Below, piece after piece: positions 50,601 to 58,618 of a stretch of DNA of 62,220 nt. Within the stretch, counting starts at the first letter, position 1. Each line of letters opens with the position of its first letter. A program made the position numbers and the translations under genes. The notes beneath the pieces are model-generated. The model was not told the DNA's origin. It did not search any database and saw only the letters and a program-made list of their open reading frames with translations. This DNA comes from an uncultured Collinsella sp. (GTDB taxonomy: Bacteria > Actinomycetota > Coriobacteriia > Coriobacteriales > Coriobacteriaceae), in contig UQKM01000015.1 in assembly GCA_900541685.1 (NCBI GenBank), positions 1 through 62,220 of the forward strand. Reading direction: 5' to 3'.

Positions 50601-51192
50601 GGAGTACGAGCAGCTCAAGCGCCGCGCCGATTATATCGAGGAGCAGCTGGCCGATCTGGAGAGCGCGCGCAAGGCGCTCACCAAGATCACCGTGGCCATC
50701 GACCGCAAGATGCGTAAGGCCTTCCTGGTGACCTTTGAGAAGGTCGATGCGAACTTCCGCGAGATCTTCGCCATGCTGTTCCCGGGAGGCCAGGCACATC
50801 TGGAGATGACCGATCCCGAGCATCCGGCCGAGACGGGCATCGAGGTCGTGGCGCAGCCGCGCGGCAAGCGCATCACTAAGATGATGCTCATGTCAGGCGG
50901 CGAGAAGAGCCTGACGGCGCTCGCCCTGCTCTTTGCCGTGTATCGCACGCGTACGGTGCCGTTCTATGTGCTGGACGAGGTCGAGGCGGCACTCGATGAC
51001 GCCAACCTGTCCAAGCTCATCGGCGCGCTCGATGTGTTGCGTTCCGATACGCAGCTCTTGGTCATTTCGCATCAGCGCCGTACTATGGAGGACGCTGACG
51101 TCCTCTATGGCGTCTCGATGCAAGCCGACGGCGTCAGTCGCGTCGTCTCGCAAAAACTCGATCGCGAAACCGGAAAGGTCGTGAATGCATAA
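47656..51192 (+). CDS. smc: Chromosome partition protein SMC
   Basis: An 1178-residue protein, full length. GTG 47656. N-terminal head with VGPNGSGKSNISDSI (Walker A, ~31-45). Two coiled-coil arms (~165-490 and ~670-1000) flank a hinge (~505-655) that ends in YVTPDGARVACGGLVRVG. The C-terminal head has LMSGGEKSLTALALLFA (ABC signature) and FYVLDEVEAALDDAN (Walker B). It loads on chromosomes with ScpA/ScpB, whose genes are not in the window. Its TAA stop overlaps the ftsY ATG. Confidence 0.97.
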   Translation: MYLKSLTLKGFKSFADRAHMTFEPGLTVIVGPNGSGKSNISDSILWVLGEQSAKQLRGQAMEDVIFSGSSARKPVGVAEVTLVLDNSDHMLPVDFDEVAITRRMYRSGESEYLINSSPCRLMDIQDILHDSGLGKDTHSIISQGKLDAILQSRPEERRALIEEAAGISKHKRRKERALKKIKSMDEHLMRARDINKEIARQLRPLERQVDRARKYKELSSRANELTQMLAVDELRSLQSQWNDLESRSKEGAAELELAQYRLGEKERELEKLQVMLEEKGLFVGDLGEQRRHMQDVVGRINSDMRLLEEKGHNMVSRLSDMRGQISSSEHQRRRVVEELEDARAQLEEVTGAHMQAQEDVDAAGPAAAELHERRVTLDNQISQLTREQRDVQRVADNAALELAKVKDSLSNAEVEDNMYASRLEQIDEQLEEVTASLESRRDRAEELEGALEEARQAQVDAREATEAARAALKDLRARESEARNKLSEVRSELASQKKLDARMADSSPLVSRLVGALGDDVLGRLGDVLEAPRELEGLVEQLLAGDIDALLFDDTSSLERAGRAALDQKKASGEALLVARGVSGSAAAEGAAGSRLVDRLSVRAGYGPIVEALLGGYYVVDDLAAALAAPVVDGVTYVTPDGARVACGGLVRVGLDAGEASGALERKRRIRELEGLEPDLAAVFEHVSGQLVEANAAVEEARAAEGDAAGEIARLEGERRSLLSEIGRLEQSANNAEVERVRISKRREQAAETVRAARPRVDELTRSRDEARAQTSDLGLQIAEANDELDRVRRDDSEAAGKLADAKVRLAQTSERLRSLKGRVPDLEHRLEGIDRRIRGTRQASRSLELLRLRVDPMHERYSALLERASDWAVRLRDQATLEEADSASLKKTIEDAKTEVARAKERVDTASTTQNEFKVAHGKLEVQVEAAIKAITADGTTVLEEALMLPAPTDRDAAERELNQLVRQINNLGPVNQVAMEEYEQLKRRADYIEEQLADLESARKALTKITVAIDRKMRKAFLVTFEKVDANFREIFAMLFPGGQAHLEMTDPEHPAETGIEVVAQPRGKRITKMMLMSGGEKSLTALALLFAVYRTRTVPFYVLDEVEAALDDANLSKLIGALDVLRSDTQLLVISHQRRTMEDADVLYGVSMQADGVSRVVSQKLDRETGKVVNA

Positions 51193-52109
51193 TGGGATTC
51201 TTTGACGCTCTCTCGCGCGGACTTGAGCGCAGTCGCGAGGCCCTCAACGAGGTCTTTTACTTTGGCGGCGAGGTCGACGAGGATTTTTGGGAGGACCTGG
51301 AGGACACCCTCGTCATGGGTGACATGGGCGCCGAGGTCGCCATCAAGGTCTCCGATGACCTGCGCGATGCCGCGGCCAAGAAGAACCTTAAGACCGCCCC
51401 GCAACTCCGTCGCGCCCTGGCCGAGCAGCTTGAGCAGCACTTTGTGACCACCGAGCGCGATCCGTTCTCCGATACGCCGAGCTGCGTGCTGTTTGTGGGC
51501 ATTAACGGTGCCGGCAAGACCACGACGGTCGGTAAGATCGCGAGCGCCATGGCCGCCCGCGGCAAGAACGTCGTGATCGGCTCTGCCGATACGTTCCGCG
51601 CCGCCGCCATCGAGCAGCTCGATGTGTGGGGCCAGCGCGCTGGTGTCCCCGTCATCAAGCGCGACCGCGGCTCCGACCCGGCAAGTGTTTGCTACGACGT
51701 GCTCGACGAGGCCGACAAGCGCGGCAGCGACCTGGTGCTGATCGACACCGCCGGTCGTCTGCACACGAGCCCCGAGCTCATGCGCGAACTTGCCAAGGTG
51801 GTCAACGTGACGCGTAAGCGCGCCGCCAATATGGCCGCCGGCCCCATGCCCGTCTCAGTCGTGCTCGTGATCGATGCCGCCACCGGCCAGAACGGTCTGA
51901 ACCAGGCGCTCGAGTTTAACGAGGCACTGGGCCTGGACGGTATTATCATGACTAAGCTCGACGGCACGGCTAAGGGCGGTATCGCCATGGCCGTTGCCGA
52001 GAAGCTCAAGCTCCCGATCCTGCGCGTGGGCGTGGGCGAGCAGGTCGATGACCTGCAGGAGTTCAATGCCAAAGATTTCTGCCGCGCCCTGGTGGGCGAG
52101 TCCAATTAA
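51192..52109 (+). CDS. ftsY: Signal recognition particle receptor FtsY
   Basis: A 305-residue GTPase with only the NG domains; the long acidic A domain of enterobacterial FtsY is absent, as in many Gram-positives. GINGAGKTTTVGKIAS (~100-115), DTFRAAAIEQL, DTAGRLHTSPELMREL and TKLDGTAKGG are the G motifs. The N-terminal amphipathic start (MGFFDALSRGLERSREALNE) would serve as membrane anchor. Coupled to smc (TAATG), followed by ffh 10 bp later. Confidence 0.96.
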   Translation: MGFFDALSRGLERSREALNEVFYFGGEVDEDFWEDLEDTLVMGDMGAEVAIKVSDDLRDAAAKKNLKTAPQLRRALAEQLEQHFVTTERDPFSDTPSCVLFVGINGAGKTTTVGKIASAMAARGKNVVIGSADTFRAAAIEQLDVWGQRAGVPVIKRDRGSDPASVCYDVLDEADKRGSDLVLIDTAGRLHTSPELMRELAKVVNVTRKRAANMAAGPMPVSVVLVIDAATGQNGLNQALEFNEALGLDGIIMTKLDGTAKGGIAMAVAEKLKLPILRVGVGEQVDDLQEFNAKDFCRALVGESN

Positions 52110-52119
52110 GGAGTGACTA

Positions 52120-53604
52120 GTGTTTGATTCCCTGAGCGATCGCCTCAACGACACATTTGACCGCCTGCGCGGCAAGGGTAAACTGACCGAGGCCGATATC
52201 ACCTCGGCCATGCGCGACATTCGCATGGCGCTGCTCGAGGCCGACGTCAACTTCAAGGTCGTTAAGGAGTTCGTCGCCAAGACCAAGGAGCGCTGCATGA
52301 CCGCCGAGGTCATGGAGTCGCTGTCGCCGGCACAAAACGTCGTCAAGATCGTGCTCGATGAGCTCACCGAGATGCTCGGCTCCACCGAGAGCAAGCTCGT
52401 CTTTAGCAACCGCATTCCCAATGTCATCATGCTCGTGGGCCTGCAGGGCTCCGGTAAGACCACGGCGGCCGTAAAGCTGGCCTACCTGCTCAAGAAGCAG
52501 GGCCGCTCGCCGCTGCTCGCCGCGTGCGACGTCTACCGTCCCGCCGCTGCCGACCAGCTGGCCACGCTTGGCGGAGAGATTGGCGTGCCGGTCTTCCGTG
52601 GCGATGGCGAGCACCCGGTTGACATCGCCAAGGGCGCCATCCAGGAGGCCGTTGACCACCTGCGTGACGTGGTCATCGTCGATACCGCCGGTCGTTTGCA
52701 GATCGACGAGCAGATGATGCAGGAGGCCGTGGACATCAAGAAGGCCGTCAAGCCCGATCAGGTGCTGATGGTCGTCGATGCCATGACCGGCCAGGATATC
52801 GTCAACGTCGTCTCGACCTTCGCCGAGCGCACCGACTTTGACGGCGTGATTATCTCCAAGCTCGACGGCGACGCCCGTGGCGGCGGCGCACTTTCCGTGC
52901 GCCAGGTGACCGGTAAGCCCATCAAGTTCGTGAGCATGGGCGAGAAACCCGATTCGCTGGAGCCGTTCTATCCTGATCGTATGGCCAAGCGAATCTTGGG
53001 CATGGGCGATGTTGTCGGCATTATCGAGAAGGCCCAGGAGGCGGCCGACGCCGAGCAGCTCGAGGCCGCCGAGCGCATGCTGCGCGAGGGCTTTACCATG
53101 AACGACATGCTCGACCAGATGAAAGCCGTCAAGAAGATGGGCGGTATGAAGGGCATTCTGGGCATGCTCCCCGGTGGCCAACGTGCGCTCAACCAGATGG
53201 GTGGCAACCTGGACGAGGGCATCTTTGACAAGAACGAGGCCATCATCATGTCGATGACTAAGGAGGAGCGCCTGCGTCCCTCCATCATCAACGGCCAGCG
53301 TCGCGCGCGTATCGCCAAGGGCGCCGGTGTGACCCCCACCGAGGTCAATAGCCTTATGAAGCAGTGGGGCGAGATGAACAAGATGATGGGCCGCATGCGC
53401 ACGATGGCCAATCAGGCACAGGCCGGCGGCAAGAAGGGCAAAAAGGGTAAGAAGGGCAAAAAGATGCGCATGCCCAATATTCCCGGTCTGGATGCCATGG
53501 GCCTGGGCGGCATGGGCGGCCTTGGCGGTCTTGGGACGGGCGGCCCTAAGTCCGATATGGATCTGCTGCGTCAGATGGAAGCGCAGATGCGCAATAAGAA
53601 GTAA
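52120..53604 (+). CDS. ffh: Signal recognition particle protein Ffh
   Basis: A 494-residue protein with a GTG start preceded by AAGGAGTG. NG domain: VGLQGSGKTTAAVKLA (~105), DVYRPAAADQL, DTAGRLQIDEQMMQE, SKLDGDARGGGALS. The M domain (~300-440) is Met-rich and ends in a Gly/Lys run (GGKKGKKGKKGKK) and a Gly-rich tail. It binds 4.5S RNA and signal peptides and meets FtsY at the membrane. No SRP RNA gene was recognised nearby. Confidence 0.97.
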   Translation: MFDSLSDRLNDTFDRLRGKGKLTEADITSAMRDIRMALLEADVNFKVVKEFVAKTKERCMTAEVMESLSPAQNVVKIVLDELTEMLGSTESKLVFSNRIPNVIMLVGLQGSGKTTAAVKLAYLLKKQGRSPLLAACDVYRPAAADQLATLGGEIGVPVFRGDGEHPVDIAKGAIQEAVDHLRDVVIVDTAGRLQIDEQMMQEAVDIKKAVKPDQVLMVVDAMTGQDIVNVVSTFAERTDFDGVIISKLDGDARGGGALSVRQVTGKPIKFVSMGEKPDSLEPFYPDRMAKRILGMGDVVGIIEKAQEAADAEQLEAAERMLREGFTMNDMLDQMKAVKKMGGMKGILGMLPGGQRALNQMGGNLDEGIFDKNEAIIMSMTKEERLRPSIINGQRRARIAKGAGVTPTEVNSLMKQWGEMNKMMGRMRTMANQAQAGGKKGKKGKKGKKMRMPNIPGLDAMGLGGMGGLGGLGTGGPKSDMDLLRQMEAQMRNKK

Positions 53605-53626
53605 CGGCTGGTTGAGTCGTGTGTGG

Positions 53627-53667
53627 CGAAGGCCGCCTGGATGGTACTCCAGACGGCCTTCGTCGTT
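53627..53667 (+). terminator. Terminator after ffh
   Basis: CGAAGGCCG (53627-53635) with CTGGA pairs to TCCAG with CGGCCTTCG (ending 53662), loop TGGTAC, followed by TCGTT. About 14 bp of stem in two parts. Confidence 0.8.
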
Positions 53668-53719
53668 GGTGCGTTATATGTAGTGTGAGCAGACGCGTGA
53701 TGGCATCGATTGCCTGCTG

Positions 53720-54490
53720 TTAGTGGCAGCTGCAGCCCTCGTGACCCTCGTTCTCGTGATGGCCGTGGCAACCGCAGGATCCGCCGTGCTCATTGGTGTG
53801 CTCGTGGTCGTGGCCGTGGCCATGGCAGTCGCAGGTGGCCTCGCCGGTCTGCGCGAGCGTGCCGGCAATGAGGGCCTCGACGCAGGCGTCGCAGTTGCCC
53901 TGGGCGCCTGCATAGACCTTGATGCCTGCCTGGGTGAGCGCGTTGATGGCGCCGCCGCCGATGCCGCCGCAGATGAGCGTGTTAACGCCACCGTTGGCAA
54001 GCAGGCCCGCTAGGGCGCCGTGACCGGTGCCGCCGGTGCCTACGACCTGCTCGTTGAGCACCTTGCCATCCTGGATGTCGTAGATTTTGAACTGCTCGCT
54101 GCGGCCAAAGTGCATAAAGATGTTGCCGTTGTCGTACGTCGTTGCCACCCTCATGGTGCCGACCTCCTTTGCTGGCCATGCGGCCGTCGTCGTGGTGATA
54201 GGGGAGTACGCGATATTGCCGCCCTCGATGATGAGCGCCCGACCATTGACCAGCGCATTTGCCACCTTGCGATGCGCTCGGCTGCAAATTGCCGCCACCG
54301 TGGCGCGCGCGATGCCCATGTGCTTTGCGACGGCCTCCTGATTGAGGCCTTCCAGGTCGCATAGCCGCAGGACCTCGAGTTCGTCGACCGTCATGTCGAT
54401 GGCCTCTCCGCTGGCAAGGCCATCGGGGGTAAAACCGCGATATTCGGGGATGATCCCGACGCGGCGCAATTTTTCACGTCTTCCTGCCAT
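53720..54490 (-). CDS. DUF134 HTH fused to NifX-like metal-cluster domain with His/Cys tail
   Basis: A 256-residue protein. ATG 54490 follows GGAGAG. Residues 1-~100 are DUF134: MAGRREKLRRVGIIPEYRGF, then an HTH (LEGLNQEAVAKHMGIARATV). Residues ~112-215 are a dinitrogenase Fe-Mo cofactor (NifX/NafY) type domain: YDNGNIFMHFGRSEQFKIYD, GTGGTGHGALAGLLANGGVN, CGGIGGGAINAL. The tail (~220-256) is packed with His, Cys, Asp and Glu and should bind metal ions. There are no nitrogenase genes, so a metal- or cluster-sensing regulator is more likely. Palindromes at 54505 and 54554 suggest it represses itself. Confidence 0.82.
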   Translation of the reverse strand: MAGRREKLRRVGIIPEYRGFTPDGLASGEAIDMTVDELEVLRLCDLEGLNQEAVAKHMGIARATVAAICSRAHRKVANALVNGRALIIEGGNIAYSPITTTTAAWPAKEVGTMRVATTYDNGNIFMHFGRSEQFKIYDIQDGKVLNEQVVGTGGTGHGALAGLLANGGVNTLICGGIGGGAINALTQAGIKVYAGAQGNCDACVEALIAGTLAQTGEATCDCHGHGHDHEHTNEHGGSCGCHGHHENEGHEGCSCH

Positions 54491-54504
54491 ACACTCTCCA
54501 TATC

Positions 54505-54516
54505 TGACATATGTCA
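54505..54516 (-). promoter_or_regulatory. Operator palindrome 1 upstream of the DUF134/NifX gene
   Basis: TGACATATGTCA is a perfect 12-bp palindrome 14 bp before the start codon. It shares the core CATATGTCA with the second site at 54554, as expected for a dimeric HTH repressor acting on its own gene. Confidence 0.6.
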
Positions 54517-54553
54517 ACAATAGAATAACGACCGTGCGGATTTACGCAAGGAA

Positions 54554-54573
54554 TTTCTGGCATATGTCAGAAA
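54554..54573. promoter_or_regulatory. Operator palindrome 2 between the DUF134/NifX gene and thyA
   Basis: TTTCTGGCATATGTCAGAAA is palindromic except for one G/T position. Centres of the two sites are 53 bp apart (about five helix turns), which would allow looping. It could also affect the divergent thyA gene. Confidence 0.5.
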
Positions 54574-54656
54574 ATGAGGGCTTATGTTAGGGCTGTGGGG
54601 CCGCTTGCGCCTGTGCTACAATGAATCTCGCTTATAGGCGACTGACAGGAGGGTCA

Positions 54657-55505
54657 ATGAGCAAGGCTGATCAACAGTTTGTAGCCATGTGCCGCGATAT
54701 TCTGGACCATGGCACCACCACCGAGGGCCAAAAGGTCCGCCCGGTGTGGGAGGACGGCACCCCTGCCTATACCATTAAAAACTTTGGCGTCACGGCACGC
54801 TACGACCTGCGTGAGGAGTTTCCGGCGCTTACCCTGCGTCGTACGGCCCTCAAATCTGCCATGGATGAGATCCTGTGGATCTATCAAAAGAAGTCCAATA
54901 ACGTGCATGACCTCAACAGCCATATTTGGGATGAGTGGGCCGACGAGACTGGCTCCATCGGCAAGGCCTACGGGTATCAGATTGGGCAGAAGAGCCATTA
55001 TGCCGAGGGTGACTTTGATCAGATGGATCGCGTGCTGTACGACCTTAAGAACACGCCGTACAGCCGCCGCATTATGACGAATACCTACGTGTTTAGCGAC
55101 CTGTCCGAGATGCACCTGTATCCGTGCGCCTACAGCGTGACGTATAACGTGACGCAACGCCCGCAGGATGATAAACCGACGCTCAACATGATTCTCAACC
55201 AGCGCAGCCAGGACATTTTGGCTGCGAACAACTGGAATGTGTGCCAGTACGCCATTTTGCTGATGATGGTCGCGCAGTCGGTCGATATGATTCCCGGAGA
55301 GTTGCTGCATGTGATTGCCGATGCCCACATTTACGACCGTCATGTCGATATCGTCCGCGAGCTTATCGAGCGTCCGCAGTTTGCCGCGCCTAAGGTAACG
55401 CTTAACCCCGATGTGCATGACTTCTATGCGTTTACGACCGACGACCTGATTGTCGAGGGCTATGAGCACGGCCCGCAGGTCAAGAACATCCCCATTGCGG
55501 TGTAG
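54657..55505 (+). CDS. thyA: Thymidylate synthase
   Basis: A 282-residue enzyme that makes dTMP from dUMP. ATG 54657 follows AGGAGGGT. EEFPALTLRRTALKSAMDEILWIYQ is the substrate-site helix. The catalytic Cys lies in LYPCAYSVTYNVT, where the usual PPCH is PCA, a variant also seen in some Gram-positive ThyA proteins. NQRSQDILAANNWNVCQYAIL and HVIADAHIYDRHV complete the dUMP and folate sites. Forms an operon with folA, which regenerates the folate cofactor. Confidence 0.93.
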   Translation: MSKADQQFVAMCRDILDHGTTTEGQKVRPVWEDGTPAYTIKNFGVTARYDLREEFPALTLRRTALKSAMDEILWIYQKKSNNVHDLNSHIWDEWADETGSIGKAYGYQIGQKSHYAEGDFDQMDRVLYDLKNTPYSRRIMTNTYVFSDLSEMHLYPCAYSVTYNVTQRPQDDKPTLNMILNQRSQDILAANNWNVCQYAILLMMVAQSVDMIPGELLHVIADAHIYDRHVDIVRELIERPQFAAPKVTLNPDVHDFYAFTTDDLIVEGYEHGPQVKNIPIAV

Positions 55506-55514
55506 GTGACGTGC

Positions 55515-56033
55515 ATGACGTGTAAGCTTTCTGCCATTGTCGCCGTGTGCGATGACTGGGGTATTGGGTGCGAGGGCGACATGGTGGTGTCCAACCGTGC
55601 CGACATGCGTCATTTTGTGGCGTGCACCAAAGGTTGCCCGGTTATTATGGGGCGCAAGACCCTGCTGAGTTTTCCCGGCGCACGGCCGCTCAAGAATCGT
55701 CGCAATATCGTGCTCACGCGCGACGAGGATTTTTCGCCCGAAGGTGTCGACGTGGTGCATAGTATCGGCGAGGCGCTCGCCGCGGTTGCCGATGAGACCG
55801 TTGCGTGGGTGATTGGCGGCGGCGAGGTATATCGACAGTTTTTGCCGTATTGCGTGGAGGCCGAGGTTACGCATGACCATTGCGTGCATGACGTGGATAC
55901 GTATTTTCCCGATTTGGATGCCGATCCCGCGTGGGAGATTGCGCGGCGTGGCGGTGTTGCCACGATTGCCTCGGGCGAGGGCGACGAGGGTGTCGATTAT
56001 GAGTTCGTAACGTATCGTCGCGTTGAGGCGTAA
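55515..56033 (+). CDS. folA: Dihydrofolate reductase
   Basis: A 172-residue protein. ATG 55515 is 9 bp after the thyA stop region; an in-frame GTG (55506) is an alternative. Motifs: LSAIVAVCDDWGIGCEGDM (N-terminal strand and loop), DMRHFVACTKGCPVIMGRKTLLSF with the NADPH-binding GRKT, and VIGGGEVYRQFLPY. It reduces the dihydrofolate made by ThyA. Coupling of the two genes is the common arrangement. Confidence 0.94.
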   Translation: MTCKLSAIVAVCDDWGIGCEGDMVVSNRADMRHFVACTKGCPVIMGRKTLLSFPGARPLKNRRNIVLTRDEDFSPEGVDVVHSIGEALAAVADETVAWVIGGGEVYRQFLPYCVEAEVTHDHCVHDVDTYFPDLDADPAWEIARRGGVATIASGEGDEGVDYEFVTYRRVEA

Positions 56034-56077
56034 ATCGTCCGGCGTGAACGGTATCATCGGATTGTTTGAATGCATGG

Positions 56078-56096
56078 GGCGGCGCTTAGCGTCGCC
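56078..56096 (+). terminator. Hairpin after folA
   Basis: GGCGGCGC (56078-56085), loop TTA, GCGTCGCC (56089-56096), with one G-U pair, followed by TCGTTTGG. A moderate terminator at the end of thyA-folA; a TATAGA -10-like box for the next gene follows at once. Confidence 0.55.
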
Positions 56097-56142
56097 TCGT
56101 TTGGTATAGATGCGCTGTAAAGAAAGGTGCGGGCTGGCTGCT

Positions 56143-57057
56143 ATGACTGATGCCGTTGAGGTGCTGCGAATCGATTCGCTCGAGGACGAGCGGCTTGATG
56201 CCTACGTGCGACTGACCGAGCGTGAGCTGCGCTGCGTGCTGGAGCCGCAGAAGGGCATTTTTATCGCCGAGAGTGCCAAGGTCATCGAACGTGCGGTTCG
56301 CGCCGGATACGAGCCGGTGAGCTTTCTTTTGGGCGAGCGCTGGCTCGACCAGATGATGCCGCTGTTTGAGCGCCTGGCGGTACGCGAGGGCGCGGGTCCG
56401 GTTCCCGTGTTCGTTGCCTCGATGGAGCTTATGGAGCGTCTGACGGGTTTTAACGTGACGCGCGGTGCGCTCGCGGCATTTCGTCGCCCGCGACAGATTC
56501 CGGTTGATGAGTTCTTGGGCGGCGTCGTCGAGGCGGCGGGGGAGCGCCCGGTGCGCGTGTGCGTGCTCGAGGGCATTGTCGACCATACCAATGTGGGCGC
56601 AATATTCCGCTCGGCGGCCGCGCTCAACGTTGACGGCATTTTGGTCAGTCCTACGTGTTGTGATCCGCTGTATCGTCGTTCGGCCCGCGTGAGCATGGGC
56701 ACGGTGTTCCAGGTGCCCTGGACACGCATTGGCAGCGAAGCGCGCGTATGGCCGCATGATGGGCTGGCGGTGCTACACGATGCCGGCTTTTCGTGTGCCG
56801 CTATGGCGTTGACGGATGATTCGGTGTCGCTGGACGATCCCGCGCTCCAGGAGATTGACCGCCTGGCAATCTTTATGGGCACCGAGGGTGCTGGCTTGGG
56901 CGCCAAGACCATTGCAGGCTGCGACCGCGCCGTGCGTATTCCGATGGCGCATGGGGTCGATTCACTCAACGTGGCCGCGGCAAGCGCTGTTGCCTTTTGG
57001 CAGCTGTGCCCGCATGTGAGCAACGAGTACCACTACCAGCCGGGGCTGTATCACTAG
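56143..57057 (+). CDS. TrmH/SpoU-family RNA 2'-O-methyltransferase
   Basis: A 304-residue protein. Residues ~1-120 are the substrate-binding part (FIAESAKVIERAVRAGYEP); the SPOUT domain follows, with ILEGIVDHTNVGAIFRSAAA-like VCVLEGIVDHTNVGAIFRSA near 144, IFMGTEGAGLG near 246 and VRIPMAHGVDSLNVAAASAV near 266, the knot that binds SAM. It methylates a ribose in rRNA or tRNA; the exact site is unknown. The start is uncertain: ATG 56143 or ATG 56110, where a weak GAAAGG lies between. Confidence 0.88.
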   Translation: MTDAVEVLRIDSLEDERLDAYVRLTERELRCVLEPQKGIFIAESAKVIERAVRAGYEPVSFLLGERWLDQMMPLFERLAVREGAGPVPVFVASMELMERLTGFNVTRGALAAFRRPRQIPVDEFLGGVVEAAGERPVRVCVLEGIVDHTNVGAIFRSAAALNVDGILVSPTCCDPLYRRSARVSMGTVFQVPWTRIGSEARVWPHDGLAVLHDAGFSCAAMALTDDSVSLDDPALQEIDRLAIFMGTEGAGLGAKTIAGCDRAVRIPMAHGVDSLNVAAASAVAFWQLCPHVSNEYHYQPGLYH

Positions 57058-57182
57058 GCAGATAGTTAGCACCGGGCTCTGGTTCGGGGCGTTTCGGCCG
57101 ACGTCGGTCGGTGCTAAGCTGGTATTGGCTTTGGTCTTAAATTGCCGTTTTGTTGTTTGACGTACGCTGGTGGGGAGGGCGT

Positions 57183-58532
57183 GTGGCTAAGAAATCTACG
57201 GCTATCGATGTAACGCAGGGTGTCATTTGGCAACAGCTGCTGTCGCTGTGCGTCCCTATCTTCTTTAGCTCGTTTTTTCAGCAGGCTTACACGCTTATTG
57301 GTACGTATATCGTCGGCCAGTTTGGCGGCAAGCTCGCGCTGGGTGGCATTCAAGCCACGATGGTGCTCACCGAGCTCTGCATTGGCTTTTGCGTTGGCGT
57401 TGGCGCTGGCTGCGCGGTCATTACCGGTCAGTATTTTGGTCAGCACGATGATGAGCGATTGAGTCGTTCGGTCCATACGGCCATGACGCTCGCGCTGGTG
57501 GGCGGTATCGTTTTCTCGATTCTTGGCATAGTGTTCGTTGAGCCCATGCTGGTACTTATGAACACGCCGCATGAACTATTGGCCGAGGGCGTGGCCTATG
57601 CTCGTTGCTATTTTGCCGCCATGGTTGCGGCGCTGCTGCTCAATATGGGAACGGCGCTGCTGCGCGCCGTGGGCGACACACGCGGTCCTGCTGTGATCAT
57701 TGCTTCCGGCTGCCTTGTTAATGCGGTGCTGGATGTCATCTTCGTTGCCGTGCTTCATATGGAGGCTCTGGGCTGCGGCATCGCGGTGGCGCTGACCATT
57801 TGCTCCAACGCCACGATGATCGTGATTCGTATGATGCACGCTCCGGGTGCGTGGCGGCTTTCACTGTCCAAACTCTGCATTGATCCTGGCATTTGTAAGA
57901 GCATGATCTCGTGTGGTCTGCCGCTTGGCTTTCAGTCTGCTGCGTATTCGATTTCCAACGTTTTGATTCAGGTGTCGGTCAACTCGTTTGGTGCCGATGT
58001 CACCACGGCGTGGGGTCTTTCGGGCCGTTTGGATGGCATTGTCTGGATGGTTACCGAGGCGCTTGGCGTTTCGATCACCACGTTCTCGGCACAGAACTTT
58101 GGTGCGCGCAATTACGATCGCATGCGAAAGGGATACCACACGTCGCTCGTGCTTTCATTTGTGCTTATCGGTGGCCTGTCTGCCGTGCTGCTGGTATTCT
58201 CGGGCCCGCTTTCGCGTCTGTTTATCGACGATGCCGCAATTTCGGCCTACACCACGACGATCCTTCATTTCATTGCACCGTTCTACGCGATCTTCTCGAT
58301 TATCGAAAACGCGTCCGGCTCCATCCGCGGCGCTGGCGTGAGCTTCCAGCCTATGATGCTCACGATATTCGGCACGGTCGTGCTCCGCGTGGCGTGGGTG
58401 TTCGCGATTATGCCGCTCGACCCCTCGCTCGAGCATCTGCTGCTGGTCTACCCCGTAACCTGGGTAATAACCGCCACGATGTTCACCATCTACCACCACA
58501 GCGGCAACTGGCTAGGCCGCGCCACTGCCTAA
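57183..58532 (+). CDS. MATE-family multidrug/solute exporter
   Basis: A 449-residue membrane protein with about 12 helices in two matching halves. GTG 57183 follows GGGGAGGG. The start (VIWQQLLSLCVPIFFSSFFQQAYTLIGTYIVGQF) and VGVGAGCAVITGQYFGQHDD are typical of the MATE fold, as is QNFGARNYDRMRKGY in the second half. It would use a Na+ or H+ gradient to export cationic drugs or metabolites. Substrate unknown. It faces the convergent cobO gene. Confidence 0.9.
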   Translation: MAKKSTAIDVTQGVIWQQLLSLCVPIFFSSFFQQAYTLIGTYIVGQFGGKLALGGIQATMVLTELCIGFCVGVGAGCAVITGQYFGQHDDERLSRSVHTAMTLALVGGIVFSILGIVFVEPMLVLMNTPHELLAEGVAYARCYFAAMVAALLLNMGTALLRAVGDTRGPAVIIASGCLVNAVLDVIFVAVLHMEALGCGIAVALTICSNATMIVIRMMHAPGAWRLSLSKLCIDPGICKSMISCGLPLGFQSAAYSISNVLIQVSVNSFGADVTTAWGLSGRLDGIVWMVTEALGVSITTFSAQNFGARNYDRMRKGYHTSLVLSFVLIGGLSAVLLVFSGPLSRLFIDDAAISAYTTTILHFIAPFYAIFSIIENASGSIRGAGVSFQPMMLTIFGTVVLRVAWVFAIMPLDPSLEHLLLVYPVTWVITATMFTIYHHSGNWLGRATA

Positions 58533-58617
58533 TGATCCCTGGGGGGACGGAGGAAAACGGCTCATTGCTCTCCGTCGTGATGTCGATGATCCGTTTCCCT
58601 TCGTCCCCTTCGGATCA
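58533..58617. repeat. Inverted-repeat element filling the MATE-cobO gap
   Basis: The left arm (58533-58560: TGATCC, GGGGACG, AGG, AACGG) and the complement of the right arm (58591-58617) agree in the same blocks, separated by 30 nt. The 85-bp element exactly fills the space between two convergent genes and could fold as a bidirectional terminator, or be a REP/MITE-like repeat. Confidence 0.5.
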
Positions 58618-58618
58618 A

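Noticed and set aside
53720..54490. Nitrogen-fixation gene (nifX/nifB)
   Set aside because: No nif genes are present and the fusion with DUF134 plus a His/Cys tail is typical of non-nitrogenase relatives.
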